DNA of 64,000 bases from Actinophytocola sp. (GCF_009379765.1 NZ_WHTD01000002.1:62001-126000), one strand, 5' to 3'. Shown: positions 34,567-43,238, counted from the stretch's first letter. Numbers and translations: made by a program. The notes: a model not told the origin generated them from the letters alone.

Positions 34567-35558
34567 GACTCCTCGAGCAGCCCGAACTTGCGGATGTTGC
34601 GGTCGGCGGTGGCCTGGATGCGGGCGATGACGTCGGTGCGGGGCGGGTCGCCGAACAGGTGCGCGTAGCGGCGCTGGGGGCGCAGGTAGTCCTCGACCGG
34701 CACTCGCCGGCGGATCTTCGACGTGTCGACGATCTCGCCGTGCTCGGCCTCGAACACCGGGAACAGCCCGCTTTCCTTGGCGAGCCGGGCGATGCGGATG
34801 GTGTCGGCCGCCGGAGTACCCCAGCCCAGCGGGCACGGCACGAGCACGTGCAGGTAGCGGGCGCCGCGGAACTCCATCGCCCTGGCGACCTTGTACTCCA
34901 GGTCCCGCAGCTCGGCCACCGTCGCCGTTGCCACATAAGGGATTTCGTGCGCCATCGCGATCATCGGGACGTTCTTGCCCTGCCCGAACACGTTCCCGGG
35001 TTCCGGGCCGACCGCTTGGGTGGTGGCGGTTCGGGCGGCCGGCGGGGTCGCGCCGGAGCGCTGCACGCCGGTGTTCATGTAGGCCTGGTTGTCGTAGCAG
35101 ATGTAGAGCACGTCGTCGTTCCGCTCGAACATGCCGGACAGGCAGGCGAACCCGATGTCGACGGTGCCGCCGTCCCCGCCCTGGGCAACGACGCGAACAT
35201 CCTTGTTTCCCTTGGCCTTCATCGCGGCGGTCACCCCGGTGGCGACGGCGGGCGCGTTGCCGAACAGCGAGTGGATCCACGGCACCTGCCACGACGTCTC
35301 TGGGTACGGTGTGGAGAACACCTCCAGGCAACCGGTGGCGTTGACTGCCACCATCTGCCGGTTCGTGGCGCGCATGGCGGCGTCGATCGCGTAGCGGGCG
35401 CCGAGCGCCTCGCCACAGCCCTGGCAGGCGCGATGCCCGCAGGTCAGCGAGTTCGCGCGGGCGGGATCGGCCTGCACCGAACGGTCCTCGATGGGCAGCA
35501 GCCGGTTGCCGACGACGAAGCTGCCGGTCTGGTAGAACTTGACGGTCTTCGCGGGCAT
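34563..35558 (-). CDS. porB: Pyruvate/2-oxoacid:ferredoxin oxidoreductase beta subunit
   Basis: The 331-residue protein carries the thiamine-pyrophosphate motif (GGDGGTVDIGF with the later YDNQAYMNTG) and Cys residues (TCGHRACQGCG) for a [4Fe-4S] cluster, as in PorB. With PorA and PorG it oxidises pyruvate to acetyl-CoA, CO2 and reduced ferredoxin, an oxygen-sensitive alternative to pyruvate dehydrogenase. It is separated from porA by 8 bases. Pyruvate is the likely but unproven substrate. Confidence 0.9.
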   Translation of the reverse strand: MPAKTVKFYQTGSFVVGNRLLPIEDRSVQADPARANSLTCGHRACQGCGEALGARYAIDAAMRATNRQMVAVNATGCLEVFSTPYPETSWQVPWIHSLFGNAPAVATGVTAAMKAKGNKDVRVVAQGGDGGTVDIGFACLSGMFERNDDVLYICYDNQAYMNTGVQRSGATPPAARTATTQAVGPEPGNVFGQGKNVPMIAMAHEIPYVATATVAELRDLEYKVARAMEFRGARYLHVLVPCPLGWGTPAADTIRIARLAKESGLFPVFEAEHGEIVDTSKIRRRVPVEDYLRPQRRYAHLFGDPPRTDVIARIQATADRNIRKFGLLEES

Positions 35559-35566
35559 GGCTGGCC

Positions 35567-36799
35567 TCAGCTTTCTGCGACGCGATCGAGGTCACGCAGT
35601 AGGTTCTCGGCGGTGGGCCCGGAACGCGGGCTCTCCCGCCTGCGCCGTAGCTCGCGCTCGACGAGGTCGGTGTTCAGGTCGAGGAAGGTCAGCGGGGCGG
35701 GGTCGCCCCAGAGCAGGAAGTCACGGAGCGAGGCCTCGGTGACGGGCCGGCCGCCGAGTCCGGCGACGACGGTGTGCAGTGGCCGGTCGGTGATCGCGGC
35801 ACGCACGTCCGCGGTCACGATCCCGCCGGTGCCCACGGAGAACGCCCGCTCCAGCACGATCACCCGCGACGCGTCGCGGACGGCGGCCCGCAGCGCGTCG
35901 TACGGGAACGGCCGGAACGTCGTGATACCAACAACACCGACACGGACGCCTTCATCACGCAGTTCGTCCACGGTGTCCTTGAGGGTGCCCAGCACGGAGC
36001 CGAGCGCGATCACGACCGTCTCCGCGTCCTCGGTCCGGTACGGGCGCACGAGGCCACCGGAGGGCCGGCCGAACCGGTCCGCGAACTCGGCGGCCACAGC
36101 CGGCACGACCGTCAACGCGTCCAGCTGCCGCATGTGCGCCAGGTAACGGACTTCAGTGAACGCCTCCGGGCCCACCATCGCGCCCATCGACACCGGGTCG
36201 GCGGGGTCGAGAACGTGCCGCGGCTCGTACGGTGGCAGGAACGCGTCCACCTCGTCCTGGGCCGGCACGTCGACCCGCTCGAACGCGTGCGTGAGGACGA
36301 AACCGTCCATGCACACCATGACCGGGGTGGACAGTTCCTCCGCGATACGGAACGCCTGGATGTGCAGGTCGAGTGCTTCCTGGTTGGTCTCCGCGTAAAG
36401 CTGGAGCCAACCACTGTCCCGCTGGGACATCGAGTCGCTGTGGTCGTTCCAGATGTTGATCGGCGCGCCGATCGCCCGGTTCGCCACGGTTATCACGATC
36501 GGCAGCCCAAGCCCGGACGCGTTGTACACCGCCTCCACCATGTACAGCAGCCCCTGGCTCGCGGTCGCCGTGTACGCCCGCGCACCAGCCGCCGACGCCC
36601 CGATCGCCGCCGACATCGCCGCGAACTCCGACTCCACGTTCACGTACTCACACGGCTGCAGCTCGCCGGACTTCACCATCGCGGACAACGCCTCGACGAT
36701 GTGCGTCTGCGGCGAGATCGGATAAGCGCTGATGACCTCGGGCCGGCACAGCGCGACACCCTCTGCGACGCCGCGGGAGCCTTCGATCTGTCTAAGCAT
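35567..36799 (-). CDS. porA: Pyruvate/2-oxoacid:ferredoxin oxidoreductase alpha subunit
   Basis: The 410-residue protein has the PorA pyrimidine-binding domain (VISAYPISPQTHIVEALS, EYVNVESEFAAMSAAIGASAAG cut by a loop, and TATASQGLLYMVEAVY) and a transketolase C-terminal domain (ETVVIALGSVLGTLKDTVDEL). ATG 36799 is preferred and overlaps the porG stop by 8 bases. The downstream codons to porB are tight, so the three subunits are made together. Confidence 0.9.
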   Translation of the reverse strand: MLRQIEGSRGVAEGVALCRPEVISAYPISPQTHIVEALSAMVKSGELQPCEYVNVESEFAAMSAAIGASAAGARAYTATASQGLLYMVEAVYNASGLGLPIVITVANRAIGAPINIWNDHSDSMSQRDSGWLQLYAETNQEALDLHIQAFRIAEELSTPVMVCMDGFVLTHAFERVDVPAQDEVDAFLPPYEPRHVLDPADPVSMGAMVGPEAFTEVRYLAHMRQLDALTVVPAVAAEFADRFGRPSGGLVRPYRTEDAETVVIALGSVLGTLKDTVDELRDEGVRVGVVGITTFRPFPYDALRAAVRDASRVIVLERAFSVGTGGIVTADVRAAITDRPLHTVVAGLGGRPVTEASLRDFLLWGDPAPLTFLDLNTDLVERELRRRRESPRSGPTAENLLRDLDRVAES

Positions 36800-37352
36800 G
36801 CTGGCGCTCCTCCACCTTGGCACGGACGATCTCGAAGGCCCGGGTGGCCGCGGCGACGTTTGCCTCGGCGATCTTGCCGGCGAACCGCTCCCGGATGGCC
36901 GTGCTCACCGAGGCCAGCGAAACGAGGCCGCTCGCGGCGGAGAAACCGCCCAGCAGTGCGGCGTTGGGCACCGGGCGACCGACCAGCTCCTGTGCGATCT
37001 CGGTGGCCGGCACGACGAACACGTTGCTGACCTCGAGGGCGATGTCCTTTGTGGAGTTCACGAGGACGAGGCCGTCCTGGCGCAGTCCGTCCAGTACCGG
37101 CAACCGGCCCAACAACGTTGGATCCTGGACGATCACCGCGTCCGGCAGGACGATGGGCGCGTGTGTGCGGATCTCGCGATCGGCGATCCGGCAGTACGCC
37201 ACGACCGGCGCGCCGGTCCGCTCGGACCCAAAGCTGGGGAACGCCTGCGCGTGCCGCCCTTCCAGGAACGCGGCCACCGACAGCAGTTCCGCCGCGGTGA
37301 CCACGCCCTGTCCACCGCGGCCATGTACCCGTACCTCGAACATCGTGGTCAC
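36792..37352 (-). CDS. porG: Pyruvate/2-oxoacid:ferredoxin oxidoreductase gamma subunit
   Basis: The 186-residue protein has the gamma-subunit opening VRVHGRGGQGVVTAAELL and the FPSFGSERTGAPV motif. No separate delta ferredoxin (PorD) gene is present; the C-terminal ferredoxin domain of the GltD-like gene may replace it. The start is GTG 37352, because it overlaps the stop of a 29-codon ORF as GTGA; ATG 37343 with GGGGA upstream is an alternative. Confidence 0.88.
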   Translation of the reverse strand: MTTMFEVRVHGRGGQGVVTAAELLSVAAFLEGRHAQAFPSFGSERTGAPVVAYCRIADREIRTHAPIVLPDAVIVQDPTLLGRLPVLDGLRQDGLVLVNSTKDIALEVSNVFVVPATEIAQELVGRPVPNAALLGGFSAASGLVSLASVSTAIRERFAGKIAEANVAAATRAFEIVRAKVEERQHA

Positions 37353-37438
37353 GTCCCCACGACCGGTGCACGCGAAGCGGCCAGCTCACGCATCCGCTGC
37401 TCGGTCGTCACCACGGGGTGCATACGTGTTGCCACCAT
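37349..37438 (-). CDS. 29-residue ORF between aldolase and porG
   Basis: ATG 37438 follows GGAGGAACGTC, a strong ribosome-binding site placed immediately after the aldolase stop. The peptide starts MVATRMHPVVTTEQRMREL and ends APVVGT; its TGA overlaps the porG GTG. Perfect coupling on both sides and normal codon use argue that it is translated. It could be a structural microprotein of the Por complex or only a coupling device. I do not recognise a family. Confidence 0.65.
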   Translation of the reverse strand: MVATRMHPVVTTEQRMRELAASRAPVVGT

Positions 37439-37449
37439 GACGTTCCTCC

Positions 37450-38346
37450 TCACCATGTGCTGCCGTACTTGGCGAGCACCTCACGGAGCCGCTCGACGAA
37501 CCGCAGCGAGTCGTCGTGGTCGCGTTGCCAGACGTTGCGGCCGAAGATGAGCCCGGTCGCGCCGGCGGCCATCGACTGCCGGGCCTTCTCGATCATGGCT
37601 TCGTCGCCGGCCTTCGTGCCGCCGGAGACCAGCACCATGGTGCGGTTGGCCGAGCGGACGACGGCGTCGATGGCCTGCTGTGTCGAGAAGGTCGCGCCGT
37701 ACTGCTCGGGGGTGCCGGTTTGCTTGTCGGGGTGCGGGAAGTTCACCTTCACCATGTCAGCACCCAACTCGCTCGCGACGCGGACTGCGTAGTCGACCGC
37801 GTAGAAGGAGTCCTTGCCGCCCTTGGCCTCGACGGCCGCGCCACGCGGGTAGGCCCACACGATCAGCGGTATCCCGAGGCGTTCGGCGTCGGCCCGGATC
37901 TGGCGGTACTGGGCGAAGTCCTGTTGCTGCGCGGGTGTGCCGACGTAGAGGGTGTAGCCGATGGCGTCCGCGCCGAGCCGGACCGCGTCCGAAACGCTGG
38001 CGTGTACCGGGGAGAGTGCCGCGTCGTCGGCGGGGATGTCGGTTTTGCCGTTCAGCTTCAGTACCAGGGGCAGCTCACCGGCGAAGTCCCAGTAGAACTT
38101 CTCCGCGAGACCGACCTGCAGGACGATGCCGTTGAACCCGCCTTCGAGGGCCAGCCGGATCACGTATTTCGGGTCACTGGCGGCGGGGTTGGCGAAGAAG
38201 TCACGCGGCCCGTGCTCGAATCCCTGGTCGTACGGGAGGAACAGCGCCGTGCCGTTGCGCAGGCCGTGCTGGTGCAGGATGCGGTGCAGCCGGGCCTTCT
38301 TACCGGTGTCGAGTCCCAGCCGCGCCAGCGATGGACGTGTGGTCAT
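37450..38346 (-). CDS. Class I (archaeal-type) fructose-bisphosphate aldolase
   Basis: The 298-residue protein is a DeoC/FbaB-type barrel: LPYDQGFEHGPRDFF near the N-terminus, LKLNGKTDI, IGYTLYVGT, GADMVKVNFP with the Schiff-base lysine region, and a phosphate-binding end (SGGTKAGDEA, GLIFGRNVWQR). It cleaves or forms fructose 1,6-bisphosphate without metal. ATG 38346 follows GGAAG. It heads the por operon and is preceded by a DosR-like box, linking aldolase with anaerobic pyruvate use. Confidence 0.86.
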   Translation of the reverse strand: MTTRPSLARLGLDTGKKARLHRILHQHGLRNGTALFLPYDQGFEHGPRDFFANPAASDPKYVIRLALEGGFNGIVLQVGLAEKFYWDFAGELPLVLKLNGKTDIPADDAALSPVHASVSDAVRLGADAIGYTLYVGTPAQQQDFAQYRQIRADAERLGIPLIVWAYPRGAAVEAKGGKDSFYAVDYAVRVASELGADMVKVNFPHPDKQTGTPEQYGATFSTQQAIDAVVRSANRTMVLVSGGTKAGDEAMIEKARQSMAAGATGLIFGRNVWQRDHDDSLRFVERLREVLAKYGSTW

Positions 38347-38420
38347 CGCACACTTCCTTTCCTTGTGCCTCACCACCACCCTCTCGCCGGCGAAGGCGGC
38401 CACCCAGATCCTTTCGTCGG

Positions 38421-39758
38421 TCACCGCCGGGACTTTCGGCCCGGTAGGCGGATCGTGATGGTGGTTCCCCCGCCGGGGCCGGACTCGGCGGTGACGCTGC
38501 CGCGATGGGCGGTGACCAGCTCACGCACCACCGCCAGCCCGATGCCCGAGCCGGCGATCGTGGCGCTGCCCCGGCCACGCCACATGCGGTCGAACACGTG
38601 CGGCAGCTCGTCTTCCGGGATACCGGGCCCCGTGTCGCTGACCGACACCGTCGGTGTGCCGTCGACCATGCCGGCGCGCACGGTGAGCCGGTCGCCGGGC
38701 CGCCCGTAGCGTGCGGCGTTGGCGACGACGTTGCCGAGTGCCTGGTGCAGGCGATCCGGGTCGGCGTGGATGATCACGCCGTGGGCCAGCTCCGTGTGCA
38801 CCTCCAGCCCAGTGGCACGGAGCTGTGCGGCATGCGCGCCGAGGACCGACTCGGCGACGACTGCCAGGTCGACGTCGGTCGGGTGCAGCGACAGCGCGGC
38901 GGCCTCGGCGGCGGCGAGCGCCGCGAGGTCGTCGACCACGCGGCCCAGGCGCAGTGCCTGGTCATGCAGGTCGGAGAGCCGGTGTGGGTCGGCTGGCGCG
39001 AGGCCGTCGCGGAGTTCCTCGAGACCGGCCCGCAGCGCGGCGAGTGGCGTGCGCAGTTCGTGGGCGACGTCCGCGGTGAGGTCACGCCGATTCCGTTCGG
39101 TGTTCGTCACCGCGTCGGCCATGGTGTCGAAGGCCGTGGCGAGCGTGCCCAGCTCACCGGGTGCACGCACCCGCGCCCGGGCAGACCGGTCCCCGATGGC
39201 GAACGCGCGGGCGGCGGCGGCCAGACGCGTGAGCGGGTCGGTGATACGCCGGCTGACGAACCAGCTCGCCGCGATGGCCACCGCGAGCGCCGTGGCCGCG
39301 GCGACGGCGATCCACAGCCAGGTGACGTCCCGGGCCGCCGAGCCCGCGGTGGCGCCGTAGGTGAGGCGGACCGAACCCACCGTCGTGCCGTCGACCATGA
39401 CCGGCGCCTCCGCGTGGTCGGCGACCGACATGGTGCCCATGCCCGGACCGCCGTGTCCGTGTCCCGGGTTCGACACCACCCGTCCATGCTCGTCGAGCAC
39501 GATCAGGTGTGCGCCGGCTGCGGCCGACGCGGCGGAGGTGAGGTCCAGGCCGGTCCACCCCCGGGCCCGGCGGTAGGCGGCGGCCACCTCGTCGGCGGCT
39601 CGCGTCGCGGCCCGGTCCCGTTCGGTGGACTCGGCGGCGGCGAGCCCGCGGCCGGTGCCGGCTAGGGCGGCGGCGGTGAGCACGGCGACCGACGACAGGG
39701 CGACCAGAAGGAAGGCGGCGAACAGCCGCCCTCGCAAGGTTGTCCGCTCACCGGTCAC
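38421..39758 (-). CDS. Sensor histidine kinase
   Basis: The 445-residue kinase has a first membrane helix (residues about 12-35), an extracytoplasmic sensor of about 110 residues, a second helix, a HAMP domain (RRITDPLTRLAAAAR), the phospho-acceptor His in DVAHELRTPLAAL and an ATPase domain (NVVANAARYG, DTGPGIPEDELPHVFDRMWRG, GSGIGLAVV). It belongs to the EnvZ/OmpR-type group, not the DosS/DosT type. GTG 39758 overlaps the response regulator stop by 11 bases. Signal unknown. Confidence 0.9.
   Translation of the reverse strand: MTGERTTLRGRLFAAFLLVALSSVAVLTAAALAGTGRGLAAAESTERDRAATRAADEVAAAYRRARGWTGLDLTSAASAAAGAHLIVLDEHGRVVSNPGHGHGGPGMGTMSVADHAEAPVMVDGTTVGSVRLTYGATAGSAARDVTWLWIAVAAATALAVAIAASWFVSRRITDPLTRLAAAARAFAIGDRSARARVRAPGELGTLATAFDTMADAVTNTERNRRDLTADVAHELRTPLAALRAGLEELRDGLAPADPHRLSDLHDQALRLGRVVDDLAALAAAEAAALSLHPTDVDLAVVAESVLGAHAAQLRATGLEVHTELAHGVIIHADPDRLHQALGNVVANAARYGRPGDRLTVRAGMVDGTPTVSVSDTGPGIPEDELPHVFDRMWRGRGSATIAGSGIGLAVVRELVTAHRGSVTAESGPGGGTTITIRLPGRKSRR
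38429..38442. promoter_or_regulatory. DosR-like box inside the kinase gene 3' end
   Basis: GGGACTTTCGGCCC is one of the best boxes. It lies 83 bases upstream of the aldolase start and inside the last codons of the upstream histidine kinase gene, encoding part of its C-terminus. Confidence 0.62.
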
Positions 39759-40428
39759 GGCGCAGCCCCAAGCGGTAACCGACGCCCTGCACGGTCTCCA
39801 CGATGTCCTGGCCGTCAGGGCCCAGTTTGTGGCGCAGGTTCTTCACGTGTGAGTCGATCGTGCGCTCATAGCCGGCGAACTCGAAGCCACGCACGCGGTT
39901 GATCAGTTCGTAGCGGGAGTACACCCGCCCCGGCACGGCCGCCAGCGCGGCGAGCAGCCCCCATTCGGTGGGAGTCAGGTCCAGCACGGCACCGTCCACT
40001 GTGGCCTCGTGCCGCTCCTCGTCGATCCGGAGTCGACCATCCTCATAGGACAGAGCGGCAGACTGTTCCCGGCCGAGGACGCGACCCAGCACGGCCTGCA
40101 CGCGCAGTACCAGCTCGGTCGGGCTGAACGGTTTCACCACATAGTCGTCGGCGCCGAGCCGCAGCCCGGCGATCCGGTCCGCGACCTCACCCCGCGCGGT
40201 GAGCACCACCACCGGCACGCCGTCGGCCGCCCGCAGCACCTCGAGCCCGTCGAGGTCCGGCAGGCCGAGGTCGAGCACCACCAGCTCGGCCGTGTGCCGC
40301 GCCAGCAGGTCCAACGCCTGCACACCCGACCCAGTCGCGAGCACGCCGAAGCTGGCGCGCTCCAGGTAGCGGCGCACCAACTCGCGAATCTCCCGATCGT
40401 CCTCGACGACCAGCACCGTGCTGCCCAC
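39748..40428 (-). CDS. OmpR-family response regulator
   Basis: The 226-residue regulator has a receiver domain (VLVVEDDREIREL, phospho-Asp in LVVLDLGLPDLDG, VVVLTARGE and DYVVKPFSP) and a winged helix (LTPTEWGLLAALAA, YERTIDSHVKNLRHKLG). GTG 40428 is chosen because VLVVEDD begins four residues later; the frame upstream is not conserved. It is divergent from the DUF2202 gene, with a DosR-like box between them. Confidence 0.9.
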   Translation of the reverse strand: MGSTVLVVEDDREIRELVRRYLERASFGVLATGSGVQALDLLARHTAELVVLDLGLPDLDGLEVLRAADGVPVVVLTARGEVADRIAGLRLGADDYVVKPFSPTELVLRVQAVLGRVLGREQSAALSYEDGRLRIDEERHEATVDGAVLDLTPTEWGLLAALAAVPGRVYSRYELINRVRGFEFAGYERTIDSHVKNLRHKLGPDGQDIVETVQGVGYRLGLRRDR

Positions 40429-40465
40429 GTTCCCGGTTCTACGTCGGTAGCACCGCGCGGCGCGA

Positions 40466-40479
40466 GGGACCAAAGACCT
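40466..40479. promoter_or_regulatory. DosR-like box
   Basis: GGGACCAAAGACCT lies 38 bases upstream of the OmpR-type regulator and 89 bases upstream of the DUF2202 gene. Confidence 0.58.
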
Positions 40480-40568
40480 CCACACCATCTCCACACGTCC
40501 GGCATCGGCTCCGCACACCACCCGGCGACGCTGACGGTGCAGACCGAGGCAAGAAGAAAGGAGGAGCC

Positions 40569-41213
40569 ATGAAGGCTCGAACCGCACTCATCGCGATCGC
40601 GGTAGGCGCCGCCGCGGTTCTGGGTGTCCTCGCCGCCGCGCCGGCACTGGCAGGGCCGGCGAACGGCACCGGACCAGGCTTCGACCCTGGACCGGGCATG
40701 AGCACCGGACCAGGACCGGGCGCCGGGACCATGCGCGGGACAGGCGGCTGCCTGTTGGGCACCGCGCTGAGCGGCACGCTGACCACCGAGCAGCAGACCA
40801 CGCTCACGGCCAACGCCGACGAGGAGAAACTCGCACACGACCTGTACGCCGAGTTCGCCACCCGCTACGACGCCGTGGTCTTCGACCGGATCGCCGACGC
40901 CGAGACAGTGCACCTGTCGGCCGTCCGCACCCTGCTGGACCGCTACGGGATAACCGACCCCACGGCGGACCGGGCACCGGGCAACTTCGCCACCCCGGCC
41001 GTCCAGACCACCTACGACGACCTGCTCGCCACGGGGCTCACCGGTGAGCGCGCCGCGCTCGAGGTGGGCGTGACGGTCGAGACCGCGGACATCGACCAGC
41101 TGCGCACCGCGCTCGAAGGTCTCACCGCGCCCGACGTCCAGCGCGTCTACACCCACCTGCTCATGGCATCGGAGCACCACCTCGCCGCGTTCACCACGTG
41201 GCTGGGCCGCTGA
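40569..41213 (+). CDS. Secreted DUF2202 protein
   Basis: The 214-residue protein has a signal peptide (KART start, hydrophobic core, ALAG cleavage near residue 29), a Gly/Pro-rich linker to about residue 60, and a helical ferritin-like DUF2202 domain (EEKLAHDLYAEFATRYDAVVF, HLSAVRTLLDRYG, ASEHHLAAF). The paired Glu and His residues could bind metal. The ATG follows AAAGGAGGAG. Role unknown; often near stress or metal genes. Confidence 0.85.
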   Translation: MKARTALIAIAVGAAAVLGVLAAAPALAGPANGTGPGFDPGPGMSTGPGPGAGTMRGTGGCLLGTALSGTLTTEQQTTLTANADEEKLAHDLYAEFATRYDAVVFDRIADAETVHLSAVRTLLDRYGITDPTADRAPGNFATPAVQTTYDDLLATGLTGERAALEVGVTVETADIDQLRTALEGLTAPDVQRVYTHLLMASEHHLAAFTTWLGR

Positions 41214-41227
41214 ACAGGCCGTTCGAC

Positions 41228-41278
41228 ATACCCCCGGGGGTATCGCTATCGTTGATGGCGAGATACCCCTGGGGGTAT
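41228..41278. promoter_or_regulatory. Two CsoR/CstR-type operators
   Basis: ATACCCCCGGGGGTAT (41228-41243, perfect palindrome) and ATACCCCTGGGGGTAT (41263-41278, one mismatch) are 35 bases apart just before the persulfide dioxygenase gene. The pattern is that of CsoR/CstR-family operators; the regulator is the gene at 45134-45400. Confidence 0.78.
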
Positions 41279-41301
41279 TTGCTTCGAGAGGAGAAACGCA
41301 G

Positions 41302-42675
41302 ATGTCGATCGATGTCGAGGTGGTGGCGACCACGTCACTGGGTGACCGGAGCTATTTGGCGCACGACGGCAGAGTGGCGGTGGTGGTCGACCCACAGCGG
41401 GACATCGACCGGGTGGTGCTGCTGGCCGGACGGTTCGGCGTGCGGATCACCCATGTCGTGGAAACCCACCTGCACAACGACTACGTGTCCGGCGGGCTGG
41501 CGCTGGCGAAGCTGACCGGCGCGGCGTATCTGGTGGCCGCGGCCGAGAAGGTGGCGTTCGACCGGGTGCCGGTGGCCGACGGCGACGAGGTCACGGTGTC
41601 CGAGGGCATGCGGCTGTCGGTGGCCGCGACACCGGGGCACACGTTCCACCACGTGTCGTATGTGCTGCATGGCCCCGATGGCCCGGAAGGGGTGTTCACC
41701 GGCGGGTCGTTGTTGTTCGGCACCACCGGGCGCACCGACTTGCTGGGTCAGGAGCACGCCCACGACCTCGCGCACCACCAGCACACTTCTGCACGCCGGC
41801 TGGCCGACCTGCTCCCTGACGGCACGCGGGTGTGGCCGACGCACGGGTTCGGCAGCTTCTGTTCCGCCACCCAGGCCGACGGTGAGGCGTCGACCATCGG
41901 GCGGGAGAAGGTCGCGAACCCGGCGTTGCGCCTGGAGGCCGATGACTTCGTCGAGCAGACGCTCGCCGGCCTGGATGCCTATCCGGCCTACTACGCGCAC
42001 ATGGGTGTGCGTAACGCCGAGGGCGCCGACCTGGTCGACCTGACCCCGATCACGCTCGTCGACCCGGCTGGGCTGCGCACACGGCTCGAGGCCGGGGAGT
42101 GGGTGGTGGACCTGCGTTCCCGCAAAGCGTTCGCCTACCGGCACCTCGCCGGCACGGTCAGCATCGGGCTCGACGGCGCGATGTCGACCTGGGTGGGCTG
42201 GCTCGTGCCGTGGGACGCGCCGGTCACCCTGCTCGGCGAGTCCGCCGCGCAGGTCGCCGAGGCCCAGCGCGAGTTGACGCGGATCGGCATCGACCGCCCC
42301 GCCGCCGCGGCCACCGGACAACCGGAGGGCTGGGCCGGCGGGCAGGAGGATCGGCTGGCGGAGCTGGACATGGCCACGTTCGCCGACCTCGCCGCCGCCC
42401 GCGCGGGCCGGCTGCCGCGCGGTCTGCCCGCGCCCGAGGTCGTGCTCGACGTGCGGCTGGCCGGTGAGTGGCAGCAGGACCACCTGGACGGCGCGGTGCA
42501 CGTCCCGCTCCCGGAACTGGCCGACCGGGTCGGCGAGTTGGGCGACGGGGTGGTGTGGGTGCACTGCCAGTCGGGTTACCGGGCCGCAATCGCGGCGAGC
42601 CTGCTCACCCGGGCCGGCCGGCGGGTGGTCTGCGTCGATGATGACTTCACCACCGCGGCGAGGGAACTCGCATGA
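41302..42675 (+). CDS. Persulfide dioxygenase-rhodanese fusion
   Basis: The 457-residue protein has an N-terminal metallo-beta-lactamase domain of the ETHE1 type (THLHNDY at 55-61, ATPGHTFHHVSYVL and GSLLFGTTGRTDLLG), and two rhodanese domains: the first without catalytic Cys, the second with CQSGYRA near residue 425. It oxidises glutathione- or mycothiol-type persulfides to sulfite and thiol, with sulfur transfer by the rhodanese part. The His of the second metal site is Tyr61, as allowed in the mono-iron ETHE1 group. ATG follows GAGAGGAG. First gene of a three-gene operon. Confidence 0.88.
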   Translation: MSIDVEVVATTSLGDRSYLAHDGRVAVVVDPQRDIDRVVLLAGRFGVRITHVVETHLHNDYVSGGLALAKLTGAAYLVAAAEKVAFDRVPVADGDEVTVSEGMRLSVAATPGHTFHHVSYVLHGPDGPEGVFTGGSLLFGTTGRTDLLGQEHAHDLAHHQHTSARRLADLLPDGTRVWPTHGFGSFCSATQADGEASTIGREKVANPALRLEADDFVEQTLAGLDAYPAYYAHMGVRNAEGADLVDLTPITLVDPAGLRTRLEAGEWVVDLRSRKAFAYRHLAGTVSIGLDGAMSTWVGWLVPWDAPVTLLGESAAQVAEAQRELTRIGIDRPAAAATGQPEGWAGGQEDRLAELDMATFADLAAARAGRLPRGLPAPEVVLDVRLAGEWQQDHLDGAVHVPLPELADRVGELGDGVVWVHCQSGYRAAIAASLLTRAGRRVVCVDDDFTTAARELA

Positions 42676-43238
42676 TCAAGTCCACAGTAGATACTCAGGC
42701 TCTGCTGGAGATGCTCGAGTCCGGGCACGGGCCACGGCTCATCGATGTGCGCACGCCGGGTGAGTTCGCCGCCGGGCACATCGAGGGCGCCTACAACGTG
42801 CCGCTGGACCTGCTGCGCGAGCACCGCGCCGAACTGCGCGAGCACCTCGACGAGACGGTGGTGCTGATCTGCCGGTCCGGGCAGCGCGCCGCAAAGGCCG
42901 AGCAGGCACTGGCCGGCGTGGGCCTGCCCAACCTGCGCCTGCTCGACGGCGGCATCACCGCATGGGAGGCGGCCGGCGCGCCGGTGCGGCGGGCCCGGCC
43001 GCGCTGGGACCTGGAGCGTCAGGTCCGATTGGTTGCCGGAAGCCTGGTGCTGGCGGCGGTTCTGGTGGGTCTGGTGTTCTCGCCGGTGACGTGGCTGGCC
43101 GCGCTCGTCGGCGCCGGCCTCGCCGTGGCCGCGGTCACCAACACCTGCCTGCTGGGCAAGCTGCTCACCAAACTGCCCTACAACCGCGGCCCACGCACCA
43201 CGGTCCAGTCAATCGTGACCGCACTCGGTCGGGGCTGA
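42672..43238 (+). CDS. Rhodanese with membrane DUF2892 domain
   Basis: The 188-residue protein has a rhodanese domain (LIDVRTPGEFAAGHIEGAYNV... active site CRSGQRA at about residue 69) and a C-terminal DUF2892 segment with two membrane helices (about 120-165) ending in the conserved NTCLLGKLLTKLPYNR. It moves sulfane sulfur at the membrane. The start overlaps the upstream gene as ATGA. Confidence 0.88.
   Translation: MIKSTVDTQALLEMLESGHGPRLIDVRTPGEFAAGHIEGAYNVPLDLLREHRAELREHLDETVVLICRSGQRAAKAEQALAGVGLPNLRLLDGGITAWEAAGAPVRRARPRWDLERQVRLVAGSLVLAAVLVGLVFSPVTWLAALVGAGLAVAAVTNTCLLGKLLTKLPYNRGPRTTVQSIVTALGRG

Noticed and set aside
34659-36146. 495-codon plus-strand frame over porA/porB
   Set aside because: Antisense of the por genes, low-complexity Arg/Gly/His.
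41335-42564. 409-codon minus-strand frame
   Set aside because: Antisense shadow of the persulfide dioxygenase gene.
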